Shown one piece after another: positions 40,854 through 48,427 of a stretch of DNA of 64,000 bases. This stretch comes from Clostridium sp. BNL1100 (lineage in GTDB: Bacteria > Bacillota > Clostridia > Acetivibrionales > DSM-1351): the NCBI RefSeq assembly GCF_000244875.1, contig NC_016791.1:787501-851500 (forward strand), in the 5' to 3' direction. The notes under the pieces were generated by a model. It did no database searches. It had not been told where the DNA came from and saw nothing but the letters and a program-made list of their open reading frames with translations. The position numbers and the translations under genes were made by a program. Each line of letters begins with the position of its first letter. The first letter of the stretch is position 1.

Positions 40854-42194
40854 ATGCATATTATAGCCACTATAATCGTCTGGGGCCTTTCAACACTGAT
40901 ATTAGTTGCAGGTTCAAAATACCGGCCTCTCAGATGGATATGCCTGCTTGGATATATTTTAGGTGGAGGGGTTCTGGGAAGATTCTTGAATAATATTAGC
41001 AGTAGCAGTTTAGTGGTTACAAGTATCTACAAACTATTATCATCACTTTTCCTGTCGGTATCCTATTGTTTTGTACCATATTTTTTAATAATGTTCAGCA
41101 GGAGTTATTCAGGACAGTTTTTGGTCCGGCATCCTGTGGGTAAAATAATATGCGAGATGGCATTGCTTATTCCTCCCACGATAACTATTTTATCGTTCGG
41201 ATTAATCAATCCTTCATATGAATACCATATCTTTCTTATATTCTGGGTGACTCCATATTTTATTATAGCAAACTATATTTTAATAAAGTCATTTTTTAAT
41301 GAAAAGGTTCCTGCCATCAAACGTCAAAAACTTTCTACATGTGTTACAGTTTTTGTAGGATCAGTATACGGGTATATTTCCTGCCATCTATTTCCCGTCC
41401 TGAGAGTCAAATTAGGTCATGCTGAACGTAATCCTTTTGTTATATTTGCCTTGCTTATCGCATTTGTGATTCTTAGTTCACGTTACGGGATACTGGGTGT
41501 CAAGCTGAATTTTGAAAAATACGATCCTTTTAACAGTATCATGATGCTATCCTCGGGAACCTTGATTTTGAGCCATACTTTGAAAAACGAATTAAGTAAA
41601 ATATCCATGTGTGCGCAGAATATTAAGACAATTCCGAAAAATGATATTAACAGAATAGAAAAGAATGCGGATATAATACTAGACTCAAGTCAGTATGTCC
41701 TTGATATGGTAAAAAAGATTAAAGACCACGTTGCCGAGATAAGGCTTGAAAAAAATATGGGAAACATTGCCTCGTTAATTGAGGATTCCCTTGGTATGGT
41801 AAAACCTTTTACTGATGTAAAAAATATACGTATCATAAAGAACTATTCCAGGGATACAAGCATATCAATGGACAGAAAAAATGTAAAAGAGGTACTTGTA
41901 AATATATTTATGAACTCAGTCGAAGCCTCAAAGCTGGGAGATAGCTTATCAATATGCGTTTATATAGACGGTAGATATTACACAATAGCTGTAACGGATA
42001 CGGGTGAAGGTATTGAAAATGAGAATTTGCATAAGGTAGTTCAACCATTTTTTACAACTAAAAAAGGGGAGTCCAATTTCGGGCTAGGGTTATCCTTCTG
42101 CTATAATGTCATGCAAAAGCATAATGGGCTAATGGAGATTCAAAGTAAGCCGGGAGCCGGAACAACGATATATTTGAAATTTCCTTATCATTAA
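40854..42194 (+). CDS. Membrane sensor histidine kinase
   Basis: A 446-residue kinase with about seven transmembrane helices in residues 1-215, a dimerisation/phosphoacceptor helix containing His241 (LSHTLKNELSKI), and a HATPase domain with the N box (LVNIFMNSVEAS), G1 box (DTGEGI) and G2 box (GLGLSFCYNVM). It should phosphorylate the response regulator encoded 27 bases upstream. The sensor part has no known ligand-binding domain, so the signal is unknown; peptide or membrane stress would fit its position. ATG after AAGGAGGG. Confidence 0.92.
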   Translation: MHIIATIIVWGLSTLILVAGSKYRPLRWICLLGYILGGGVLGRFLNNISSSSLVVTSIYKLLSSLFLSVSYCFVPYFLIMFSRSYSGQFLVRHPVGKIICEMALLIPPTITILSFGLINPSYEYHIFLIFWVTPYFIIANYILIKSFFNEKVPAIKRQKLSTCVTVFVGSVYGYISCHLFPVLRVKLGHAERNPFVIFALLIAFVILSSRYGILGVKLNFEKYDPFNSIMMLSSGTLILSHTLKNELSKISMCAQNIKTIPKNDINRIEKNADIILDSSQYVLDMVKKIKDHVAEIRLEKNMGNIASLIEDSLGMVKPFTDVKNIRIIKNYSRDTSISMDRKNVKEVLVNIFMNSVEASKLGDSLSICVYIDGRYYTIAVTDTGEGIENENLHKVVQPFFTTKKGESNFGLGLSFCYNVMQKHNGLMEIQSKPGAGTTIYLKFPYH

Positions 42195-42279
42195 CAATTA
42201 TGTTATGGAATTTTTAAACAGGGATTGGTATCATATTCAGTAAAGGCTATTTGATAGCCGCAGATTATGGAGGCTGACG

Positions 42280-44145
42280 ATGAGAACACCGGAAGAAAAG
42301 TACAAAAAAAGAGTAGATGTTTATAAAAGAAAGCTTGAATTATACACCGCAAGAAGCAGTAATACAGGTAATTACAAGCTGTTAGTATTTTTTGCGGGTT
42401 TGATAGGGGTTGCAGTTTTCTTTTTCTTAAAGCTATATATACTAATGGCTGCAATAGCATTGCTTTTTGGGGGATTGTTCGTTTATCTTTCTGCGATTCA
42501 CAACACATTTATAAAAAATAAAAACTACTTTAATGCAATGTATCAGATAAACCAAATGTGCCTGAAAAGAGTTAAAGGTGAGTGGAATGAGTTCCTTGAT
42601 GAAGGTGAAGAATTTGTAAATCCTCAGAACAATTACACCTATGATCTTGATATATTTGGGAAAGGCTCCCTTTTCCAGATGCTGAATATGACAGCAACAT
42701 ACTCCGGAAGGCAGAAGCTGGCCGAAATGCTTCAAAACCCACTTGAGAAAAAGGAAGATATATATATAAGGCAGGAAGCCTTACAGGAGTTGGCCAAAAA
42801 GCTAATTTTCAGACACAGGCTATTTTCAAACGGCTTAACCCTTAACAAGAACACAATACTGACTGACAATAACGACAGTGATAGAAAAAGAAAGAAAACT
42901 CTTCTGGATACTATGAACAAGTTGGATGATGTTTACTCATGGGCAAAGGAAGAAAAAAGCCTGTATACATCGCCTAAATTTAAGCTATTTATATTCGGAC
43001 TTCCTGTTCTTTCATTCTGCATGCTTATACTTGGTATATTAAAAATTGTGCCGGTTTATGTACCGATAGTGCTTTATCTTTTACAGTTCATTATGATTGG
43101 GTTCAGAGCGGAAAACAGAAATAAGAGCTTTGAGTTGGTAGAAAAGTACTCCGACACACTTAAAATATATAAAAGCATATTGAAGAAATTTGAAACCGAG
43201 AAGTTTTCAAGTACTTATATAAATAACTTAAAAAACAGATTGAAGGATGATTACGGAAATCCTGCATGGAAACAGATTGAAAAACTATCAAAGATATGGG
43301 AGCTTATTGCAAACAGGTACAACCTGATGCATATCTTTGTAAATACTGCCGTGCTATGGGATTTTCACTGCCTGGCAGCTCTTGAAAACTGGAAAAAAAG
43401 CGGAGGTAAACATGTTGAAAGGTGGTTTGACACAATCGGAGAGGTTGAAGCCTTATGCAGCCTATCCTTGATGTGCCATGATAATCCTGAATACATAATG
43501 CCCCATATATGTGAGGAAAATACCCCTCGGATAGAAGCTTTACATCTAGGACACCCGTTACTGACAAAGGCCAGAGAATGCAATGATATAATAATAAATT
43601 CAAAAGAACCAATACTACTTATAACCGGTTCTAATATGTCAGGCAAAAGTACATTTTTAAGGACTGTAGGTATGAGCCTTGTATTGTCGTATCTTGGCCT
43701 GCCAATCTGTGCAGAATCTTTTACCTGCCCTGTAATGAAGGTATATGCATGTATGAGAACCAGTGACAATCTAGGACAAAGTGTTTCCTCATTCTATGCC
43801 GAATTGCTGAGAGTAAAAATGATTGTTGAAGCAGTAGAAAGGGGAGAAAAGGTATTCTTTCTTCTGGATGAAATTTTTAAGGGAACAAACTCAGCAGACA
43901 GACATACCGGTGCTAAAATGCTAATAAACCAGTTAGATAAAAAAGGGGCCTGGGGACTTGTTTCTACCCACGATCTTGAACTTGCAGATATGGAAAATGA
44001 GAGTAAAGGTCGTATAAGAAACTACCACTTTAAAGAGTATTACAAAGATAATCAGATATACTTTGATTATAAGCTAAGAAAAGGTGTATCAGATACAAGA
44101 AACGCTATTTATCTAATGAAAATGGCCGGAGTTAATATAGAATAG
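42280..44145 (+). CDS. Membrane-anchored MutS-like ATPase
   Basis: A 621-residue protein. Two adjacent transmembrane helices lie at about residues 30-72. A long helical middle section follows, with another hydrophobic hairpin near 235-270, and a MutS-type ABC ATPase domain at about 420-600: Walker A GSNMSGKST (residues 450-458), signature region and Walker B FFLLDEIFKGTNSADR. The mismatch-recognition domain of MutS is missing. This membrane MutS-like family is of unknown role, probably not canonical mismatch repair. ATG after GGAGG. It ends in a strong terminator shared with the convergent zinc-ribbon gene. Confidence 0.85.
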   Translation: MRTPEEKYKKRVDVYKRKLELYTARSSNTGNYKLLVFFAGLIGVAVFFFLKLYILMAAIALLFGGLFVYLSAIHNTFIKNKNYFNAMYQINQMCLKRVKGEWNEFLDEGEEFVNPQNNYTYDLDIFGKGSLFQMLNMTATYSGRQKLAEMLQNPLEKKEDIYIRQEALQELAKKLIFRHRLFSNGLTLNKNTILTDNNDSDRKRKKTLLDTMNKLDDVYSWAKEEKSLYTSPKFKLFIFGLPVLSFCMLILGILKIVPVYVPIVLYLLQFIMIGFRAENRNKSFELVEKYSDTLKIYKSILKKFETEKFSSTYINNLKNRLKDDYGNPAWKQIEKLSKIWELIANRYNLMHIFVNTAVLWDFHCLAALENWKKSGGKHVERWFDTIGEVEALCSLSLMCHDNPEYIMPHICEENTPRIEALHLGHPLLTKARECNDIIINSKEPILLITGSNMSGKSTFLRTVGMSLVLSYLGLPICAESFTCPVMKVYACMRTSDNLGQSVSSFYAELLRVKMIVEAVERGEKVFFLLDEIFKGTNSADRHTGAKMLINQLDKKGAWGLVSTHDLELADMENESKGRIRNYHFKEYYKDNQIYFDYKLRKGVSDTRNAIYLMKMAGVNIE

Positions 44146-44163
44146 TATAAACCAAGTAACGTA

Positions 44164-44192
44164 AAAGGACTGCAAAGCTTATGCAGTCCTTT
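44164..44192. terminator. Bidirectional terminator between MutS-like and zinc-ribbon genes
   Basis: An 11-bp perfect inverted repeat (aaaggactgca and complement) with a 7-base loop between convergent genes. It overlaps the stop of the zinc-ribbon gene. Confidence 0.85.
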
Positions 44193-44397
44193 AATACTCT
44201 TCTTCCTGAATATCAAAAACAAAATTACAATTGTCACATCTGAAAACCAACAGTGAGCCAAAATTATCACTTTCGGTTTTCTCAACATGAATCAAACCGC
44301 CGCAATCACATTTCTTTGGATAGCCTTCCATGCAGGTGCAGCATTTGCAATGGTGTGAATTAGAATTCTTATAGCCCGTTGTTTTAAAGTCAGACAT
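44191..44397 (-). CDS. Small double zinc-ribbon protein
   Basis: A 68-residue protein with eight or nine metal-ligand candidates: HHCKCCTC, KKCDCGG and, after a spacer, CDNC. The pattern suggests one or two structural zinc sites. The ends are hydrophilic and the tail is acidic (QEEEY). I do not recognise a named family. I chose the ATG at 44397, eight bases after GGGAG; the ATG two codons earlier is too close to that site. Confidence 0.65.
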   Translation of the reverse strand: MSDFKTTGYKNSNSHHCKCCTCMEGYPKKCDCGGLIHVEKTESDNFGSLLVFRCDNCNFVFDIQEEEY

Positions 44398-44526
44398 TTC
44401 CATCACTCCCGTTATGTTATGTATTAATTTTAATACATAATAGACCATATGTAAAGAATTCTTAGGGTATACAAAAATTATTTTCAATTTGTAATAAAAT
44501 TCTGTGAAAAAAATATCAAACTTTGA

Positions 44527-44555
44527 TTGACAATACAAATTACAGTAATTACAAT
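44527..44555 (+). promoter_or_regulatory. Promoter of the hydCBA operon
   Basis: TTGACA and TACAAT with a 17-base spacer, the best promoter match in the 320-base gap 44398-44717. It implies a leader of about 155 bases. Apart from this and the palindrome at 44607 I see nothing else in the gap. Confidence 0.75.
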
Positions 44556-44606
44556 ATTAATGGATATATTGATAGTGCGTATTAAAGATACGGTAAAAGA
44601 TTTTAA

Positions 44607-44618
44607 ATTGTATACAAT
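44607..44618. promoter_or_regulatory. Palindrome ATTGTATACAAT in the hydCBA leader
   Basis: A perfect 12-bp palindrome about 45-55 bases downstream of the predicted start of transcription, a position suited to a repressor. In AT-rich DNA a chance palindrome of this size is possible. Confidence 0.3.
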
Positions 44619-44717
44619 GTACTTATAGGGTTGGTACTTTGTTCCTTATTTGTCATTAGGGCAAGGGGAGAATTAATTTTATATGAGGGGTCGTTATGGC
44701 CCGCGGGAGGGCAAAAA

Positions 44718-45188
44718 ATGGAGAAGGTTAAGGAGATATTGAATCGCTACGGCAATTCAAAAGACAATCTTATTCAAGTGATGTTAGAACTGCAAAATAT
44801 GTCGGGGACAAATTCCCTGCCCCATGAATGGGTTGTATTTGTAGCAGAAGCAATGGATATGCCTGTTAGTAGGGTATATAGTGTAATTACTTTTTATTCT
44901 ATGTTTGGCACCGAGCCTAGAGGCAGGTATCTGGTTGAAGTCTGTAAAAGCGGACCATGTCATGTTTCCGGTGCAAAAAATGTATTGAAGCTTCTTGAAG
45001 AAAAACTTGGCTTAAAACCGGGTGAGACGACTGGGGACGGAGTTTTTACATTGATTCAGTCAAGCTGTTTTGGTGCATGTGACGTAGCTCCTGCTATCAA
45101 GATAGGTGAAAAAGTTTATGGTAATCTCACATCTGAGAAGTTGTCAGAGATAGTAGACTCTTACAGGGAGGGCCAACATAATGGATAA
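44718..45188 (+). CDS. hydC: NADH-dependent hydrogenase subunit C (NuoE-like, 2Fe-2S)
   Basis: A 156-residue thioredoxin-like ferredoxin of the NuoE family. Four cysteines in CKSGPCHVSG and SSCFGAC bind one 2Fe-2S cluster; the helical N-terminus starts with KVKEILNRYG. It passes electrons between the NuoF-like flavin subunit and the [FeFe] hydrogenase. ATG after GGGAGGG; the longer frame from 44631 lies in the leader. It overlaps the next gene by eight bases. Confidence 0.93.
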   Translation: MEKVKEILNRYGNSKDNLIQVMLELQNMSGTNSLPHEWVVFVAEAMDMPVSRVYSVITFYSMFGTEPRGRYLVEVCKSGPCHVSGAKNVLKLLEEKLGLKPGETTGDGVFTLIQSSCFGACDVAPAIKIGEKVYGNLTSEKLSEIVDSYREGQHNG

Positions 45189-46470
45189 GGTACTAAGCGC
45201 AAGATTTGGGAAAATCAAACCCGACAGCATTGAAGAATATATTCAGGCCGGTGGATATGAAGGCTTGAAAAAAACAATGTCAATGGAACACCTTGACGCA
45301 ATAGAAGAAATAAAGAAAGCAAACCTTTTTGGAAGAGGCGGAGCTGCCTATCCTACCGGAATTAAGTGGGAGCAGGCATATGCAATTCAAAGAGGACCTA
45401 AATACATGGTCTGTAATGCCGATGAAGGTGAACCCGGTACATTTAAGGATAAACATATATTGTCTGAAGACCCGTTTGAACTAATTGAAGGTATGACCAT
45501 AGGTGCGTATATAATGGGCGCTAAGGAAGGATATATCTATATCAGAGGCGAATATGCCGCTATTCAGAAAATCGTGAAAAGTGCTATAGAAAATGCAAAA
45601 AAAGCAGGATATTTGGGTAAGAATATTTTAGGTAGAGAAGGGTTTGATTTTGAATTAAAGGTTGTTTCAGGTGCAGGTGCATATGTTTGCGGTGAAAATA
45701 CCGCTTTGGTTGAATCAATCGAAGGTAAGACAGGAAGACCAAGACAAAAGCCGCCTTATATCAAGAACTGCGGTTTGTATCAAATGCCGACAATACTGAA
45801 CAACGTTGAGACATATTCATGTATTCCATGGATAATAAAGGATGGCGGAGAGAAATTCAGTTCAATGGGAACTGAGTTCAGCGGCGGAACAAAATTAATG
45901 TGCTTGTCAGGTAATGTTAACAACAGAGGAGTTTACGAAATACCTTTCGGAACAACTTTGAGAGAACTTATATTCAAACTGGGCGGAGGAATGAAAGATG
46001 GACGCAAACTGAAATTTGTTCACCTTGGCGGTTCGTCAGGAAGTTGTTTCCCAGAAAGCATGGTTGACACAAAGATATGCTATTATGATTTGAAAAAAGC
46101 AGGTTTTTCATTGGGTTCAGGTGCAGTACTTGTAGTAGATGACACTCATTGTGCAGTAGATTACCTGAAAACAGTTATGGAGTTCTTTGAGGAGGAATCC
46201 TGCGGAAAATGTACACCTTGTAGAGAAGGAAATCACAGATTGGTTGAAATTCTCGACAAGATGACAGAAGGAACTGCAACCATGGCTGATTTTAATAAAA
46301 TGAAGAGTCTTGCACAAACTATGAAGACAACAAGTTTCTGCGGATTGGGACAAAGTGCTCCAATGCCATTGATAACACTGGTTAAATATTTTGAAGAAGA
46401 ATTTTTGGAGCATATCAACGGAAAATGTAGAGCCGGAGTGTGCAGCATGTCTGGAAAGGCAGGTAAATAA
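45181..46470 (+). CDS. hydB: NADH-dependent hydrogenase subunit B (NuoF-like flavoprotein)
   Basis: A 429-residue FMN/NADH-binding protein. It has the NuoF motifs FGRGGAAYPTGIKWEQ (NADH/FMN site), CNADEGEPGTFKDK and GAGAYVCGENTAL, and 4Fe-4S ligands in CGKCTPCREG plus a later Cys in SFCGLGQ. It is much shorter than bifurcating HydB of Thermotoga (about 620 residues), lacking the N-terminal 2Fe-2S and C-terminal ferredoxin domains. NADH is the electron donor or acceptor. The gene begins within the end of hydC and stops three bases before hydA. Confidence 0.93.
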   Translation: MDKVLSARFGKIKPDSIEEYIQAGGYEGLKKTMSMEHLDAIEEIKKANLFGRGGAAYPTGIKWEQAYAIQRGPKYMVCNADEGEPGTFKDKHILSEDPFELIEGMTIGAYIMGAKEGYIYIRGEYAAIQKIVKSAIENAKKAGYLGKNILGREGFDFELKVVSGAGAYVCGENTALVESIEGKTGRPRQKPPYIKNCGLYQMPTILNNVETYSCIPWIIKDGGEKFSSMGTEFSGGTKLMCLSGNVNNRGVYEIPFGTTLRELIFKLGGGMKDGRKLKFVHLGGSSGSCFPESMVDTKICYYDLKKAGFSLGSGAVLVVDDTHCAVDYLKTVMEFFEEESCGKCTPCREGNHRLVEILDKMTEGTATMADFNKMKSLAQTMKTTSFCGLGQSAPMPLITLVKYFEEEFLEHINGKCRAGVCSMSGKAGK

Positions 46471-46472
46471 TT

Positions 46473-48197
46473 ATGGATATGATTAATTTAAAAATAGACG
46501 GATTTGATGTTTCTGTTCCAAAGAACACTACAATTCTTGAAGCTGCAAAACAGCTGAATATAGATATTCCGACTTTATGTTTCATGAAGGGTGTAAACGA
46601 GCCCGGTTCATGCAGGGTTTGTGTCGTTGAGGTTGAAGGTTGGAGAGGTCTTCATCCTGCATGTGTAACTAAGGTATCTGAGGGTATCGTTGTAAAAACT
46701 GCTACAAGCACAGTACGGGAAGCAAGAAAGAACATACTTGAGCTGATTATGGCAAACCATAACAGAGAATGTCTTTCATGTCCAAGAAACTTGAAGTGTG
46801 AGCTTCAGACACTATGCAATGACAACGGAATAGATGCAATTCCTTATGAGGGAAAGGTTGACAAGGGATGTCTTGATACTTCCGGCCCTATCGTAAGAGA
46901 TCCTAACAAGTGCGTTCTTTGCGGAAGATGTGTAAGTGTCTGTTCAAAGATACAGGACGTAAGCGCTATCGACTTTGCTTTCCGTGGAGCACATATGACA
47001 GTTACAACTGCATATGAAGAAGGTCTTGCAAGTCAGGAATGTATAAACTGCGGCCAGTGTATCAAGATATGTCCTGTTGGAGCATTACAGGAGAGAGACG
47101 ATACTGAAAAGGTATGGAAGGCTCTCGAAAATCCTGAACTTCACGTTGTTGTTCAGACTGCTCCAGCTGTCAGAGTTGCTCTTGGTGAAGAATTCGGATT
47201 CGCACCGGGAACAAATGTTGAGGGTAAAATGGTTACAGCACTTAGAAGATTGGGCTTCAACAAGGTATTTGATACCAACTTCAGTGCCGACCTGACAATA
47301 ATAGAAGAAGGCAACGAGCTTATAGACAGAATTAAAAACGGTGGAAAACTCCCATTGATTACATCCTGTTCACCCGGATGGATTAAATACTGTGAGCATA
47401 ACTACCATGATTTTATAGAAAATCTTTCATCCTGCAAATCACCGCAACAAATGTTCGGTGCAATTGCTAAATCCTACTATCCTGTTAAGGCTGATGTTGA
47501 CCCTAAGAGCGTATTTGTTGTATCAGTAATGCCATGTACTGCAAAGAAGTATGAAGCAGACAGGGAAGAAATGAGCGTTGACGGACTAAAGGATATTGAT
47601 GCGGTTATTACTACAAGAGAACTTGCAAAAATGATAAGACAGGCAGGAATCAAATTTGCAGAACTGGAAAACAGTAAGCAGGATAGTATCCTTGGAACAT
47701 ACTCCGGTGCAGGAACCATATTCGGTAATACCGGAGGAGTTATGGAAGCTGCTCTTCGTACAGTAGCTGACAAGCTTACGGGAAAATCACTTGATTGCAT
47801 TGAGTACACTGCCGTAAGAGGTTTGGATGGAATCAAGGAAGCTACTGTAAATATCGCAGATATGGAGATAAAGGTAGCTGTTGCAAACGGTACAGGAAAT
47901 GCATCAAAGCTTCTTGATAAAATAAGAGCAGGTGAAGCAAACTATCACTTCATAGAAGTAATGGGTTGCGAAGGCGGATGTATCAATGGTGGTGGACAGC
48001 CAATCATCAAGGATAAATCAACTACAGATGCTGTTAAAACTGCAAGAATCAAGGGCCTTTATGATATAGATGCATCATGTGAAAAGAGAAAGTCACATGA
48101 AAACCCTGAGATACAGAAATTATACTCAGAGTACCTTGGAGAAGCGGGCGGACACAAGGCTCACAAGCTGCTTCACACACATTATACAGCAAGATAA
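46473..48197 (+). CDS. hydA: [FeFe] hydrogenase catalytic subunit A
   Basis: A 574-residue cytoplasmic hydrogenase. The N-terminus holds a plant-type 2Fe-2S domain (CRVCVVEVEGWRGLHPAC), a His-Cys3 4Fe-4S site (HNRECLSCPRNLKCELQ) and two 4Fe-4S clusters (CVLCGRCVSVC, CINCGQCIKICP). The H-cluster cysteines are Cys299 (TSCSPGW), Cys355 (MPCTAKK), Cys499 and Cys503 (GCEGGCINGGGQP). All catalytic residues are present. With HydB and HydC it forms an NADH-linked, possibly electron-bifurcating, H2-evolving complex. C-terminal residues form the small-subunit domain. Confidence 0.96.
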   Translation: MDMINLKIDGFDVSVPKNTTILEAAKQLNIDIPTLCFMKGVNEPGSCRVCVVEVEGWRGLHPACVTKVSEGIVVKTATSTVREARKNILELIMANHNRECLSCPRNLKCELQTLCNDNGIDAIPYEGKVDKGCLDTSGPIVRDPNKCVLCGRCVSVCSKIQDVSAIDFAFRGAHMTVTTAYEEGLASQECINCGQCIKICPVGALQERDDTEKVWKALENPELHVVVQTAPAVRVALGEEFGFAPGTNVEGKMVTALRRLGFNKVFDTNFSADLTIIEEGNELIDRIKNGGKLPLITSCSPGWIKYCEHNYHDFIENLSSCKSPQQMFGAIAKSYYPVKADVDPKSVFVVSVMPCTAKKYEADREEMSVDGLKDIDAVITTRELAKMIRQAGIKFAELENSKQDSILGTYSGAGTIFGNTGGVMEAALRTVADKLTGKSLDCIEYTAVRGLDGIKEATVNIADMEIKVAVANGTGNASKLLDKIRAGEANYHFIEVMGCEGGCINGGGQPIIKDKSTTDAVKTARIKGLYDIDASCEKRKSHENPEIQKLYSEYLGEAGGHKAHKLLHTHYTAR

Positions 48198-48210
48198 TTT
48201 ATTTAAATAG

Positions 48211-48247
48211 AAAAGACGCTGTTGGTTTATTCCGACAGCGTCTTTTT
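48211..48247 (+). terminator. Terminator of the hydCBA operon
   Basis: aaaagacgctgttgg pairs with ccgacagcgtctttt (one G-T pair), followed by a T-run. Confidence 0.92.
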
Positions 48248-48260
48248 AAATGCAAAGTAT

Positions 48261-48389
48261 TTATTTAGTTTTAGTCTCCAAAACTGACTTTTTAATGTTC
48301 CCTTTGGATATGCGTTTTTGGGTTTCCAAGTTTTGTGTATCAGCAAAATATTCTACACCATCTGATTTTGTACTTTTATTTTTTCCCAT
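48261..48389 (-). CDS. Unrecognised 42-aa small protein
   Basis: A basic, hydrophilic 42-residue product (MGKNKSTKSDGVEYFADTQN at the start, KSVLETKTK at the end) with no Cys, signal peptide or membrane segment. The ATG has an excellent AGGAGG eight bases upstream. It lies downstream of the calcium ATPase on the same strand, 38 bases away, and could be in its transcript. I do not recognise it; a disordered small regulator or spore-associated peptide are guesses only. Confidence 0.55.
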   Translation of the reverse strand: MGKNKSTKSDGVEYFADTQNLETQKRISKGNIKKSVLETKTK

Positions 48390-48427
48390 ATAGCAATAAC
48401 CTCCCTGACTGATATTGATGTACAGCT

